From positions 9,725,318-9,789,317 of the forward strand of contig NW_004454224.1 in the NCBI RefSeq assembly GCF_000283155.1: a stretch of 64,000 nucleotides of DNA. Direction: 5' to 3'. The DNA is from Ceratotherium simum simum. Lineage: Eukaryota > Chordata > Mammalia > Perissodactyla > Rhinocerotidae. The notes beneath the pieces are model-generated. The model worked only from the letters and a program-made list of their open reading frames with translations. It searched no databases and was not told the DNA's origin. This document shows positions 1 to 33,077 of this stretch, piece by piece. Position 1 is the first letter of the stretch. The number at the start of each line of letters is the position of its first letter. Made by a program: the position numbers and the translations under genes.

Positions 1-152
1 TCCCTCCACCTTCTGGAGGTCCTCTGTCAGGCCAGCCCCGTCAATCCTCTTGACTTGTGGGGTCGAGGGGGTAGCTGCTGAGTCCTGGGGCTGCTTTCTC
101 TACAGGTCACCCTGCCCCACCCCACCCCGCCTGCCCCCCAGCCCCCTATGAG

Positions 153-1897
153 ATGAGTGACACCCAAGACCCTGCCACTGCCCCTGCGGTTGCCACCCAG
201 GTAAAGCTGGGGGGCTGGAGCCGTCAAGGCGTGGGCAGTGGGTCTCTCCGTTCCCCCCAGCACCAGGAGCTCCAGGCCTTCCTCAGCCTTCTGGGTGAGT
301 CCATGAGGGGGCTGGCACGGGAGGGGCTGTGGGGACCAAATGTGAAACGGATGTGAGTGGTGGAATCTTAACCCTCCCGTGCAAGCGCCTGAAGTCTCCG
401 TCTCTTCCCTTCTCAGGAGACCCCGGTTTTGGGCGGGGTGGGGGGGTTGTGTCAGAAAGCGAGTTCCGTGGAGGCTTGGCCTTTGAAACTTCTGATGTCA
501 CTCTTGTCTTGTGGGGGCGGGTGGTGACCCCAGTCCACCATTCCTCCTCTCTACCCCCAGAGCACAGTTTCCTCCAGGAATTCCTCTCCAAAGATCCCTG
601 TTTCCAGATTTCGGATAAGGTGAGGGGGCACAGTGGGGGTAGAGGCGGGGGTCACTGGGGAAGGTTGAATTAGTGGGGCTTGAGTGCTGCTCATTCATTG
701 GCTCCCCTGGGCTGGTGGAGGGAGCGCCTCCCTTTTAAACCCTTGTCTTTCAGGCCCCTCCACCATGTTACTGAGGTTTTTCTAACCCCCACCAGAACTT
801 CCTTGGGTGCACACAGGCTGGTGCAGCCCCCCCACCCAGGGCCTCCCTAACCTCTCTGTGTCCCATCTTTGCAGTACCTCCTGGCTATGGTGCTGGTCTA
901 CTTCCAGCGTGCCAACCTGAAGCTCTGCGAGTACACCCACAGCAACCTGTTCTTAGCTCTGTGAGTGGCCCCAGTGGGTGGTGGAGACGCTTGGAGCTGT
1001 AGGATGGGTCAGGGCAGATGCTTCTTATGGCAGATGCTTATTATGGCCCCCGCCTCTGCGGCCAGGTACCTTGCAAATGACATGGAGGAGGATCTGGAGG
1101 ACCCCAAATGTGTGATTTTTCCGTGGGCCCTGGGCAAAGATTGGCGTCGTCGCATGTCAGACTTCCTGCACCAGAGGGACAAGCTGTGGGCACGGATGGG
1201 CTTCCGGGCCGTCGTGAGCCGCCAGTGCTGTGAGGAGGTGAGGACCAGCCAGCCAGCTGGCATCCTGGGGTCGGGGAAAGAGGCTGGACCTCCCATCCCC
1301 ATTTACCATCCACTCTACTCATGCCAGGTCATGGCCAAGGAGCCGTCCCACTGGGCCTGGACTCGGGATCGGCGCCCCCACCACGGCAGGGCTCAGAGGA
1401 GCTGTCCAAAGGCCCAGGTTCCCCTCCCCCGAGGCCCCGGCCTCTCACCACCCCACTGTTCCCTCTGTGGCTTGCCCCCTCACCGCAGCCACTGCTGCCA
1501 CTACCCCTGCCCCTTGCCTGTCTTATCCAAGTGCCCTTCCCCAGACCCCGAGTGGCGTCGCGCTGCCTGCCAAGCCTGTGTCTCAGTGCCTGAAGACCCC
1601 TGGGGTGGGGGCTTCCTCATCGTCCTGCCGCTCCGGCTGCAGCTGGAGCCAGGCACCTATACCCTCCACCGTGAGTTGGGGACAGGAGCTGAGGGTGGCC
1701 TTGGGAGCCCAGGAGGCGGGTATGGGGCCCAACAGAATGAGAAGGAGGGGCACGGGGCCTGGGGTCCAGCAGGCCTGGGCACCATCCCAGCTCTGCCACC
1801 TCCTGGCTGGGTGAGCTTGACAAGTTTCCTCTCTGAGCTGCTCTCTGTCCTTCTCCCCCTAGTTTTCCCAAAGCCTCGGCAGTGCCCTGGGCGCTGA
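153..1897 (+). CDS. SPDYC: Speedy/RINGO cell-cycle regulator C, six coding exons
   Basis: Speedy/RINGO proteins bind and activate CDK1 and CDK2 without a cyclin-type T-loop requirement. Coding exons read as 153-294, 561-619, 875-960, 1066-1237, 1328-1670 and 1863-1897. Each junction has AG/GT and the phases join to 278 aa, close to the human length as I recall it. The start MSDTQDP matches human SPDYC. The RINGO core runs from about residue 45 to 160 (FLSKDPCFQISDKYLLAMVL, then YLANDMEEDLEDPK, then FPWALGKDW and WARMGFRAVVSRQCCEE). Exon 5 encodes a Pro/Cys/His-rich tail, followed by FLIVLPLRLQLEPGTY and a short last exon ending at TGA 1895-1897. The 5' UTR may extend into an upstream exon: an acceptor-like TCTCTACAG ends at 105. 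No frameshift or internal stop is seen, so the gene looks intact. Confidence in identity is high; the 5' end is uncertain. Confidence 0.93.
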
Positions 1898-2069
1898 CAC
1901 TCACTTGCAGGGTGAAGAGCAGCCTGCTGGCTTGCCCGCTGACCCAGCGCTCTACTGCCTGCGCCCCTGTGGCCTCCTGTCTATGGACCTCAGGCTGGCA
2001 GTGCTGCCCATGCCCCCTGCCCCCTGCTCCCAACTTGCAACTGTACCCACTCTGACCGGGGTCCCCTCT

Positions 2070-2075
2070 AATAAA
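2070..2075 (+). terminator. SPDYC: SPDYC polyadenylation signal AATAAA
   Basis: AATAAA lies about 170 bases after the SPDYC stop and is followed within 25 bases by a GT-rich stretch (CGTGTCC, then CTGTGCTC). It fits a short 3' UTR ending near 2090-2100. Confidence 0.75.
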
Positions 2076-2649
2076 CTCGTGTCCACAGGACACCAACTGT
2101 GCTCAGGCCCTGGCCTGGCTCCTTGACCCAGGGTGGGAGTGGGAAGGGAGTTGGGGGGAGAGGGGGATCTGCCAGGTTGAGGTGCCAGTGGTTGAGACCC
2201 ATGAGCTCAGGCTCTGGAACAGCTCTTCCCCTTCCCATTGGTGGCCAGTCGTCCTGAGCCTCAGTTTCCCCTCTGTGACATCACCTATGGATGATGAGAT
2301 CTACACAGTGTAGAGGGGATTGAAGGGGACAAGGTGTGTGTGTAGTCCTTAGAAGAGGGCCTGGAACCTAACCTATTGGACTAAAAAGCTCAAATGGAAA
2401 CAGCTCTATAGTCAGTCTAGAAATGCCTGCAGGGCCCGGGCTATTTAGAAATAAGACTTAGTCCTTGCCCTGGGCTGCAATCAAACATAATGTAATTATT
2501 ATAATACAACCCCCCACAAAAGTAAATTTGTTAATGAGGGAGCATGGAAGGCTTTCCAGAGGGTGGCATTTGAACTGGGCCTGAACAATGTCAATTTTGC
2601 CCATGGCGGGGCAAGGGGGAAGTTGTGAGGAAGGATATTTTTGGAAAGA

Positions 2650-2860
2650 CAGTCTAGACTAGTGACTAAGACTTAGTCTCTGGTGCCAGACAGCTTAAGT
2701 TCACATTCCAGGTTCCTGTGTGGCTTGGTATGTAATTTGGTATTGCCTCATCTGTGAAATGGGTCTATACTAAAATGGGTGTTATGAGATTTGAATGAGT
2801 TAATCCCTAGAAGAGTTTAGAACAGTGCCGCTGGAATAGAGCTCAGTGAACCAGGGTGTA
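2650..2860 (+). repeat. MIR SINE
   Basis: The order of short conserved MIR words is visible: a 'ctctggtgccagacagcttaa' type start, 'cctcatctgtgaaatggg', then 'atttgaatgagttaat' and 'agaacagtgccgctgg'. It is old and diverged, and edges are approximate. Confidence 0.6.
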
Positions 2861-3573
2861 GAGGGAACTGCTGCCTAGAGGGGAGGGTGTGTTGGGGAGA
2901 GGTAGAAGGAAGACGGAGAAGGCTGGAGAAGTAGCTACAAGGGTCAGATGGCAGAGGAATCCCCTGCATACTCAATGAGTGGCTCCCAAGGAGCGAGGTG
3001 GTAAGAAAGCCTGGAGATTGCGGACATTAGAAGCCAAGACAAGGGCTAGGAAGTATTTTTAATTTGTTTTTCAAATAGGTAATATCTTCACATGTACATT
3101 TTGCATTTTGAACTGAGTCACCACCTACCCCTGACTCCCGGCCACCTGGTTCCCCTCCCTGGAAGCAGTGAAAGTAACAATTTATGTCCTTCCAGAGAAA
3201 GAATCTAAACATACATAACCAAATGTGGTGTAATAAAAAATATATATATATTTGGTCTTTGTTCCTGGTTTCTGGCACAGAGCTCTTAAAACCCTTGGAA
3301 TCTCCTAAGTGATAGGAGTATCTTTTGTTATTCATGATGAGCCCCTTTCAACCACATCTGAGTTTCTGCTAATGAGGTGACTCAGGGTAGGGCCCCTACA
3401 GGGCTTCAAGGTGGGGGCTGGTCACCAGAAAAACCAATCTAGTGGGTGCAGAACTTTGAGCTCCCCCACCACCTCCGGGGAGGGGAGAGGAAAGGGGCGG
3501 GGCTGGAGATTCAGAGCGTTTCTGGGTTGGTGAACAGAGATGTGCTGGGAGGGTGGCTCCCCGGAGAGGGCAC

Positions 3574-3588
3574 TCCCCCCCCCCCCCC
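3574..3588. repeat. Poly-C run
   Basis: A run of about 15 C, one G, then five more C, between SPDYC and CAPN1. Confidence 0.9.
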
Positions 3589-3859
3589 GCCCCCTTGCCC
3601 TATGCATCTCTTCTATATGGCTGCTCCTGAATTGCATCCTTTATCCTAAACTGGTAATAGTAAATAGAGCACTTGCCTGAGTTCTGTGAGCCTTCTACCA
3701 AATTATCAAACCTGAGGAGGGAGTCATGAGCACCCCCAAATTTGTAGTTGGCCAGACAGGAGTGTGGGTCACCTGAGGGTCCCATTTGTGGCTGGTGTCT
3801 TGTGGGACTGAGCCATTAACCTAGGGGTCTGGGAATTAGTGTCAAAACTGAATTGAATT

Positions 3860-5050
3860 TTAGGCACCTAATTGGTGTTGGAAAGTTGGAGAATTGATGT
3901 AGAAAAATCACCTGTATTTGGTATCTGGGAAAAAACACATTTGGTGTGAGAAGTGGTGTCAGAAAAAAGACCACACCAGATATGTATATATGTCCCATCT
4001 CCTTTTTTCAAAACTGAAATGGAAGAATTCCATGCATCCTGTTGTGTGCTTAACATATTTTGAAGATGGTTCCTTATGCATACATTCCTTTTGACAGCTG
4101 TATAGTATTCCTCTTTATGGATGTACCACAATGTAACTTGTTCCTTCTGATGACATTTAAGTTTCTAGACTTCTGCTATTCCAAACAGTGCCACAGAGTG
4201 TCACTAAGACCTTGTAAGGAAATCATTATGCAAATGTGGAAAGATATCTGTAGAATGAATGCCTAGAAGAATTGCTCAGCCAAAAGCCAAGTGAGAATTG
4301 TCATTTTGATGATTTTTGCCAAATGTCTCTCTATAGAGGCTATGTCCATACCACACCCCCTCCCCCCAGAAGTGCATGTAAAGATGGTTTTCCAGAGCAC
4401 TCACCAATCAGTGAGGTACCAGAATTTTTATCTTTGCCAAATTGATAAGTAGAAAATAGTGTCTTGGTGAAGTTTTAATTTGTTTTTCTTTTGGGTGAAC
4501 TTAAGCATTGTTTCATGTTTAAGAGCCGTTTGTCTTCTTTTCTGTGAACTGTACTTGTCTTTGCCTGTTTCCGTACCGTTTTTGGTTTCTGATTGACATA
4601 TAAGGGTTTGAAGGAATAAAAGCCCTTCAAGATGTAAATTGTAAGTATTTGCTTCAGTTTATCATTTTGACTTTGCTGGATAGGCTTTTTAATGTAAGAA
4701 GATAAATTTTTTGTGGCTTCTGGGTTTTGTGTCATAGTATAAAAGACCTTTTCCACACTGAGATGACGAAAAAAACTTCTCCCTCAGCTCCTGGCTGTAT
4801 TTTTGGTTTCATTTTTTACATTTAAATCTTGAGTTCATCTGGAATTTATTATATACAAAATTCCCTCCTATTTTCCTAATGCCTTTTATTGAAAAACTCA
4901 TCTTTTTGCAACAAATTCGAAACTCTATTTATATTATATACTAAATTTTTGTATGCATTTGGACCTATTTCTAGATTTTTCTATCTTCCAATGATCTATG
5001 TCTGTTTCTTTAATTATTACATTTAATTATTATAGATCTGTCTTTGCTAC
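3860..5050 (-). repeat. Old, decayed LINE-1 fragments in antisense
   Basis: AT-rich sequence with recognisable reverse-complement L1 3' words such as 'gtatagtattcctctttatggatgtaccac' (shown in part) and 'ctatcttccaatgatctatgtctg'. The stretch is heavily mutated and probably comprises more than one fragment; no reading frame survives. Confidence 0.55.
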
Positions 5051-5599
5051 CTCTCCAGAGCATCTTCCCTCCCCCAGGCCCCTGCTCCCTGTGATCCAGT
5101 CACAAGAAACACTTGGCAGTTCCCCTCATTGGTGTATTCCCCCAGCCTCTGGATCTTTGCTCATGCTGTTCTTTCTCCTAGGCACACCCTCACCAGCACC
5201 TCATTGCCTAGTTAACTCCTACTTGTCCAACAGGACTCAACTTCCTTAATCCCCAAAATTGGACCAGGAGAGCCCCCTCTCTGCCAGCAGGGGCTGGTCT
5301 GCCTTACTCATGGGTCTCTGCTGTACAAAGACCTGCCAGAAGGGTTAGTCAAGATTGGACACATAAATGCTGAATGGTGAGGAGCACAGGGCTCACGCGC
5401 TGGTTCCAGCCCTGACTCGCCAGGTGAGGGAGCTGAGCAAGTCCTCTGTTTTCCGCATCTATTAACTGGGAGTGAGAATGGCGTCAGATCAGATCAGTGG
5501 CTCTTAACCTTCTTGGGGTCGCGGGCCCTAAAATCCTAGGAGAGCCATGCACTGTTTCCAGCAAAATGCTAGTGTATACATCCTGTAAGAGCTGCAGCA

Positions 5600-6850
5600 G
5601 CTGCTGGCCGCGGCCCCCAGCCTCGGTGAAAAGACCTGAGCAGGAGGACCACCGCAGCCCCCCTCTCCGATTCCTGGCTCTCCAGCTCCTTGCAGTCGCG
5701 GAGGCAGGATCTCCGGGTCCTGGGTGGGCCTGCCGTCCTGCTCGAAGCCTCTGCCGCCCCCTCCTGGGTAAGGCGGCACAGGGTGCTCCCAGTGGGTGGG
5801 CCGAGGCCTTGGGGAGAGGGCAGGGATGGCCACCTCTCGCAGTTTCCCGGTTCAAGAGACCCCAGAGCGCGAGAGAAAGATGGGCTCCCACAGTCGCTCA
5901 TCTCCATCCCACTCGCTGCGTGAGCCGGCAAACCGAGGCCGAGAGAGGCAGGGACTCAGCCAGGGTCACGCGGCCAGCCTCGGCCTGGGGGCCTGATCCC
6001 CGCGCCCCGCCCGGGCGCACGGAGCCGCCAAGGCCGGGTGGCGCGCCCCGAGCGTGCGCCCCAGGGCGCGGGAGTGGGAGGGGGAGCCGGCCCTGCCCAG
6101 CAGCCAGGAGGGCTGCGGCGCGGCCCCGGCGGGTGCGGCTGCCGTTCGCCCAGCGACCGGCAGAGATCCGCTCGCCGCCAGCCCGGCCGGCCCTCCGAGC
6201 AGCTGCCGCAGCCCGAGGTAATCTCGGCCCCGCGCTGGCGCTGCGCTGGCGGGGGCGGAGGGTGGGGACAGCTGCGGCCCCGCGGAGGAGGGCCCGGGGG
6301 ACGGGCCGGGGGCTGCAGGAGGCGGCGCCGCCGCGGCCAGAGCGCCCGGGAATGCCCTCCGGGGGCGTCGCGTGGGGTGGGGCCGCCCGGCCCTGCAACT
6401 CGAGCTGCTGCCCCTGGTTAAAAATACCCCTGCCCTGCCCAGCCCCTCCCCCGCGGTGCCCTTCCGTCCCGGCCCCAGGCCTCCCACCCCGACAGGCGCT
6501 GGCCCCTCCCCGGGGACGACTCTGCCTTTTACTAATTTGTCCTCTCCTGGAGTTGCCCGCGGGCCTGCGGAGGGAGGGGCGGGGAGACACCGAGAGTAAG
6601 AGAGAGAGTCAGAGAAGGTGCCCTAGAGATAAGGGAGAGCCGAGAGGAAGCAGGGTAGCAGCCCGAGGAGGAGGAGGAGGACGGAAGGAGGGAGGGGGGA
6701 GGGAGGGAGGAGGGCGGAGGGGCCCGAGGAGGGCGGGGAGGAGCGCTCTTCCTGGTTGGGCCCTGCCCTGAGCTGCCACCAAGGAAGCCAGCCGCAGGGA
6801 CAGCAGCGACCCTCCCAGACACTCCTCCCCCAGGTAAGGAGCTGGGTGGC
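5600..6850 (+). promoter_or_regulatory. CAPN1: CAPN1 CpG island and promoter
   Basis: Dense CpG and GC content from about 5650 to 6750, peaking at 5990-6380, lies directly upstream of the CAPN1 non-coding first exon. No strong TATA box is seen; a MEF2/TATA-like TTAAAAATAC sits at about 6419. A consensus-like donor (CCGAG|GTAATC, exon side ending 6218) inside the island could be the end of an alternative first exon. A purine-rich GGA/GGAGG tract (about 6664-6735) lies in the likely 5' UTR. Long open frames across the island are a by-product of GC richness. Exact transcription start sites cannot be read from sequence alone. Confidence 0.75.
6590..6833 (+). other. CAPN1: CAPN1 non-coding exon 1 (5' UTR), 5' edge uncertain
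   Basis: The exon ends at CCCCCAG|GTAAGGA, donor GT at 6834-6835. It joins to the acceptor CCCTGCAG ending at 7539, one base before the start codon. The 3' boundary is well supported by the donor; the 5' boundary is a guess within the CpG island. Confidence 0.6.
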
Positions 6851-7322
6851 CGGGCCAGGATTCTCCGACTCCGGCCACTGGTCCGGGGCTGAGGGGCTGC
6901 CCCGTCCCCCTGCCCTCTGAGTGCCTGGGACAGGGACAGGGGCGGGGGTTCGGGAAGCCGCACAGCCCAGGCACCCGCCCCAGCCTGCGCTCAGCACTGT
7001 CTCCAGGGGCTGGGCTGGGGGAAGGCCGGAGGGGAAGGCTCTGAGGCCCTGGTCACCTCGTCTGTCTCCGAGGCTTGGGGAGGGGGACCCTGACTGCCTG
7101 GAGTTCTCAGTCCCCAAGCCAGGAAAAGGGGCCAATGTGTAGGATCTTGGCTAGTTTGGGGAGGGGTTACAGGCAGCAGGCAAACAAGGTCAGACGCCTT
7201 CCCTGGGGTCTCTACTTTCCCGGTTCCCTGTGTTATTATCTCCGGGCTCCGCCCTGCTCCACCTGCCTAGCTGGCTGACCACAGGACTGCAGGCCCAGGA
7301 CAATGGGAGTGTTGGAGAGGAG

Positions 7323-7386
7323 AGGTGGTGGCATTGTGTGGGGGTAGGGAGGTGGTGGCATTGTGTGGGGGTAGGGAGGTGGTGGC
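7323..7386 (+). repeat. 27-bp tandem repeat, about 2.4 copies, CAPN1 intron 1
   Basis: The unit beginning AGGTGGTGGCATTGTGTGGG repeats exactly at 7323 and 7350, with a partial third copy from 7377. It lies about 155 bases before the CAPN1 start-codon exon. Confidence 0.85.
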
Positions 7387-7540
7387 CAGCACATCTGGGG
7401 GCTGGGAAACTCCTCTCCTGGATTCTGGGAGCCTAGGGAGGTGGGCAGGTTTGGGGAGGAAGTGTGGGCAGAGACAGGCAGGAGCCCCAATTCTAGTCTG
7501 GGAAGGCCTGTGTTCTGAGCAGGCGCATCTGCCCTGCAGG

Positions 7541-30109
<22,569 letters not shown>

Positions 30110-30870
30110 GGCGGAGGCTCGGGCCCCCTTGCCGTGCCCCTCTCCCTTTCTCATCTGCCAAGCCATGCCTTCCCGCCACGCCACGCCAGACCACACCAGC
30201 TGCAAGTGCCTTTCTCGGAGCAGGAAGCGGCCTCATCCTCTTGTCCCCTCACCTCCCAGCCACCACGGTTCATCTGCTCTGGGCAGAGCTGTGTGGCCCT
30301 CCCTGCCTCCACCAGCCATGGGCTCAGGACGGACTCCTCCGTTCCCTCCCGTGCCATCGCTAAGCCAGGAAGGCAGCTTCTGCTTGTTCCTGCCTCAGGG
30401 TGGGGCTCCAGGCGGAGCTGACAGCCCCAGGCCGCTTGGCATCCTGATGTGTCCCCTCCCCCCACTCCCAAGGCCACCCACCCAGCCCACCCCGCTGGCC
30501 TCACCTGCGGACTTGAAACATAACCACTAGGTCTGCACAGTCTGAGTCTAGATGTGCGGGGCCCCTTCCCAGCTGAGGCTTCCTCTCCAGGGCTGGGAAC
30601 ACCTGTTCCTTCCTGTGCAGAAGCCAGTGCCCCCCTCTGCCTGCCAACCTGCCCTGCCTGCCGACCAGGAGCGACTGGCCTGGAGGATGGTCCGATGTTC
30701 ATGCCCTCCCTCCCTCCTTTTTTATATTGGTGATTTTAAAGGGGACTCTTCAGGGACTGATGTACCAGTTATCGGGGTGCCAGAGGCCCCTGGGCGTGGG
30801 GTTGGGGGAGAGGTCTCATGTTTCCATGCAGAGAAACTCCAAATAATAAAGGAAAAGGCTCCACATCTGT
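30110..30870 (+). other. CAPN1: CAPN1 3' UTR
   Basis: From the TGA at 30107-30109 to the polyadenylation region. It is C-rich for most of its length, with a short AT-rich stretch (about 30715-30740) before the signal. Confidence 0.75.
30845..30850 (+). terminator. CAPN1: CAPN1 polyadenylation signal AATAAA
   Basis: AATAAA about 740 bases after the stop codon, followed by TCTGTCTCTAGAGTGTTTCT, a plausible downstream GU/U-rich element. Confidence 0.8.
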
Positions 30871-32245
30871 CTCTAGAGTGTTTCTGCCCAAACCTGCTGC
30901 CCAGGGTGGGCACCAGCAAGCCTTGGCCTGCAGAGACAGCTTGGGGCCTCCACAGCTGTCCTGCCCCCACATCCCCATCTCCTTCTCTGTCACCGCGGAG
31001 GCTCGAACCCCTGCTGGAGTACTGGGCATCAGGGAGGATGGGGAGGATGGGGCTGGGGCTGAGGGCTCGGGGCAACACTTGTGGTCCTACACGCCCTCTT
31101 CACAGCCCCGGTGGCCCAACCCCTGCCTGCCCTGTGCACTCCAGCCTATGAGGTGCTGGCTGAAACCCAAACTCCTACTTAGCACAAACCTGACCCCCTA
31201 GGAAGCGCTGCAGAGCACAAAGCCTCCTTCAGGTCCTCTGGGGGTGGGTTGCTCTTGTGACCCAGACACCTGCAGCTTATGTAAGCTGTTCCAGGCCCCT
31301 CTGGGATCCCGGCTTTTCTTACCAGAGATAAGAGTGGGTTGAGGTAGGGTAGAGAGGGGGATAGGATGTTCGGGTGAGCCACAAACTAGGACAGCATCAG
31401 CAGGGCAAAGGCGTACGGAGCCCAGATTGAGGGGCTGGGGGCTGCTCTCGGCTGCTGGGAGCCTCGGGCGAAGCCCCAAGTGGAGCCCCGAGGGGCAGAC
31501 TGCCTGGACACTACCTGTCACAGGCTGGCACAGGGCCCAGAGCAGGGCGTCCCGAACCTGCATTTTGCCTTGGGAGTCCCTGGGCTGGGTCCTGCTGGGC
31601 CTCGGCGTCCTCATCAGTCAGGGCATCACTTCCTGGGAGCCTGGGCTGGTTTGTGAGAGGGGCCCGGTGGAGGGGTCGGGGGCAGGCCCACCAGGTCCCG
31701 CCCTGTTAATTCTCTGCACTGGGTTTTTTGGGTGGTTTTTTTTTTTTTGGTGAGAAAGATTAGCCCTGAGCTAACATCTGTTGTCAATCCTCCTCTTTTG
31801 CTGAGGAAGATTGGCCTTGGGCTAACATTCATGCCCATCTTCCTCTACTTTATATGTGGGATGCCACCACAGCATGGCTTGATAAGCTGTGCGTAGGTCC
31901 GCGCCCAGGATCTGAACCTGCAAACCCTGGGCCACCAAAGCAGAATGCACGAACTTAATCGCTACACCACTGGGCTGGCCCCTGCACTGGGTTTTTTTGA
32001 TGAAAGTGTTGGAACACTGTGGATCTGGATGATCTGGGGGCCCTACCTCCTCATGAACCCCCACTATGAGGCTGAGGGTGCCTGGGGTGGGGAGCAGGGG
32101 GAGCAGGCCTTCCTCTTGGCTGCCTTTTTGGGCATTTTAGAGGACTTTCTTCCCCCGAGTGTCTCCTGTGCAGCCCCTGACTTCTCGGGGAGTGGGGGTG
32201 GGGCAAACAGCCGTAATCACTGGTACCCCTTATCTGACTGCCGAG
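30871..32245. other. CAPN1-SLC22A20 intergenic region
   Basis: About 1.4 kb with one ERE (31730-31981) and no coding signal. The rest is unique GC-rich sequence. Confidence 0.6.
31730..31981 (-). mobile_element. ERE SINE between CAPN1 and SLC22A20
   Basis: T tract, 'agattagccctgagctaaca', 'ccacagcatggcttgataag', 'acttaatcgctacaccactg' and GGCCCC terminus. Perfect 16-bp target-site duplication CTGCACTGGGTTTTTT at 31714-31729 and 31982-31997. Confidence 0.95.
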
Positions 32246-32702
32246 CATTTAAGGCTCCGGCCTCGATGGAGCCCAGTGACAGGGACCGGAGCGCACGTGC
32301 TGAGGCTAGACTTGGGCTCTTGACGGTGACTCACGGGGGCCTCCAGAGAAAAGGGGAAGGTGGTGATGGCGCTGCATTTACTGCTGGGGTCCCGGTGAGG
32401 GCAGCGGGCCGGGCGGCTGGGCCTGCGGAGCTGGGCAGTGGGCCCTCTGGGACCCCTCGCTTCTCTACCTCAGGAGGTGAGAGATTGAGCGAAATGAGGA
32501 GAAAGGGCCTGGAGGGAGGGGAATCCTGCAGACGTGGGGACACCCGAGGCCTCCCGTGAGGTGTAACCGGACCCGTCTGAGCTGCCGGACACGGGGCATC
32601 TGCGGTCCTAACCCCAGGCCCGTTCCTCCACCTCCCAGGGCCCCGTCCCAGCCCCTTTACATAAGGCCCCGGCAGGCTGGGCCTCAGGTCAGGCCCGTGG
32701 CC
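32200..32702 (+). promoter_or_regulatory. SLC22A20: SLC22A20 upstream region and 5' UTR
   Basis: Upstream of the start codon are an ATTTAAGG TATA-like word at about 32247-32254 and a second AT-poor-context word TTTACATAAGG at about 32656-32666. Start sites cannot be set from sequence, so the promoter call is positional. Confidence 0.4.
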
Positions 32703-33077
32703 ATGGCCTTCACAGACCTGCTGGACGCGCTGGGCGGCGTGGGTCGCTTCCAGCTCGTCTACACGGCCCTGCTGCTGCTGCCCTGCGGCCTGCTGGCCTG
32801 CCACAACTTCCTGCAGAACTTCACGGCCGCCGTGCCCCCCCACCACTGCCGAGGCCCCGCCAACCACGCTGTGGCCACCACCAACGCCTCGAGGGCCTGG
32901 CTGAGGGCCACCATGCCCCTGGACCAGCTTGGGGCCCCCGAGCCATGCCGGCGCTTCACGGAGCCTCAGTGGGCCCTCCTGAGCCCCAACACCTCCAGCC
33001 AGGGGGCGGCCACCGAGGGCTGCAAGGACGGCTGGGTCTACGACCGCAGCGTTTTCCCGTCCACCATCGTGATGGAG
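32703..33077 (+). CDS. SLC22A20: SLC22A20 exon 1: start codon, TM1 and extracellular loop
   Basis: 125 codons from ATG 32703 ([17 protein letters not shown]) to GTGATGGAG|GTCAGA. The start is chosen because MAFxDLLxxxGGxGRFQ is the invariant N-terminus of OAT-type SLC22 proteins. Confidence 0.95.

Larger units (their letters stand above)
2127..5560. other. SPDYC-CAPN1 intergenic region
   Basis: No coding signal is seen. The region holds a MIR-like SINE (about 2650-2860), a poly-C run (3574-3588), decayed antisense L1 sequence (about 3860-5050), an L2-like stretch (about 5080-5260) and a second MIR-like stretch (about 5365-5475). Everything else looks like unique non-coding DNA. Confidence 0.6.

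Noticed and set aside
965..1897. Single 310-aa frame covering SPDYC exons 4-6
   Set aside because: It reads through introns 3, 4 and 5; the spliced SPDYC model fits family sequence and has GT/AG at every edge.
5497..6771. 424-aa open frame across the CAPN1 CpG island, and long minus-strand frames opposite it
   Set aside because: Stop codons are rare in GC-rich DNA. The composition is Arg/Pro/Gly/Ala-rich with no domain, and the region sits at a promoter and non-coding exon.
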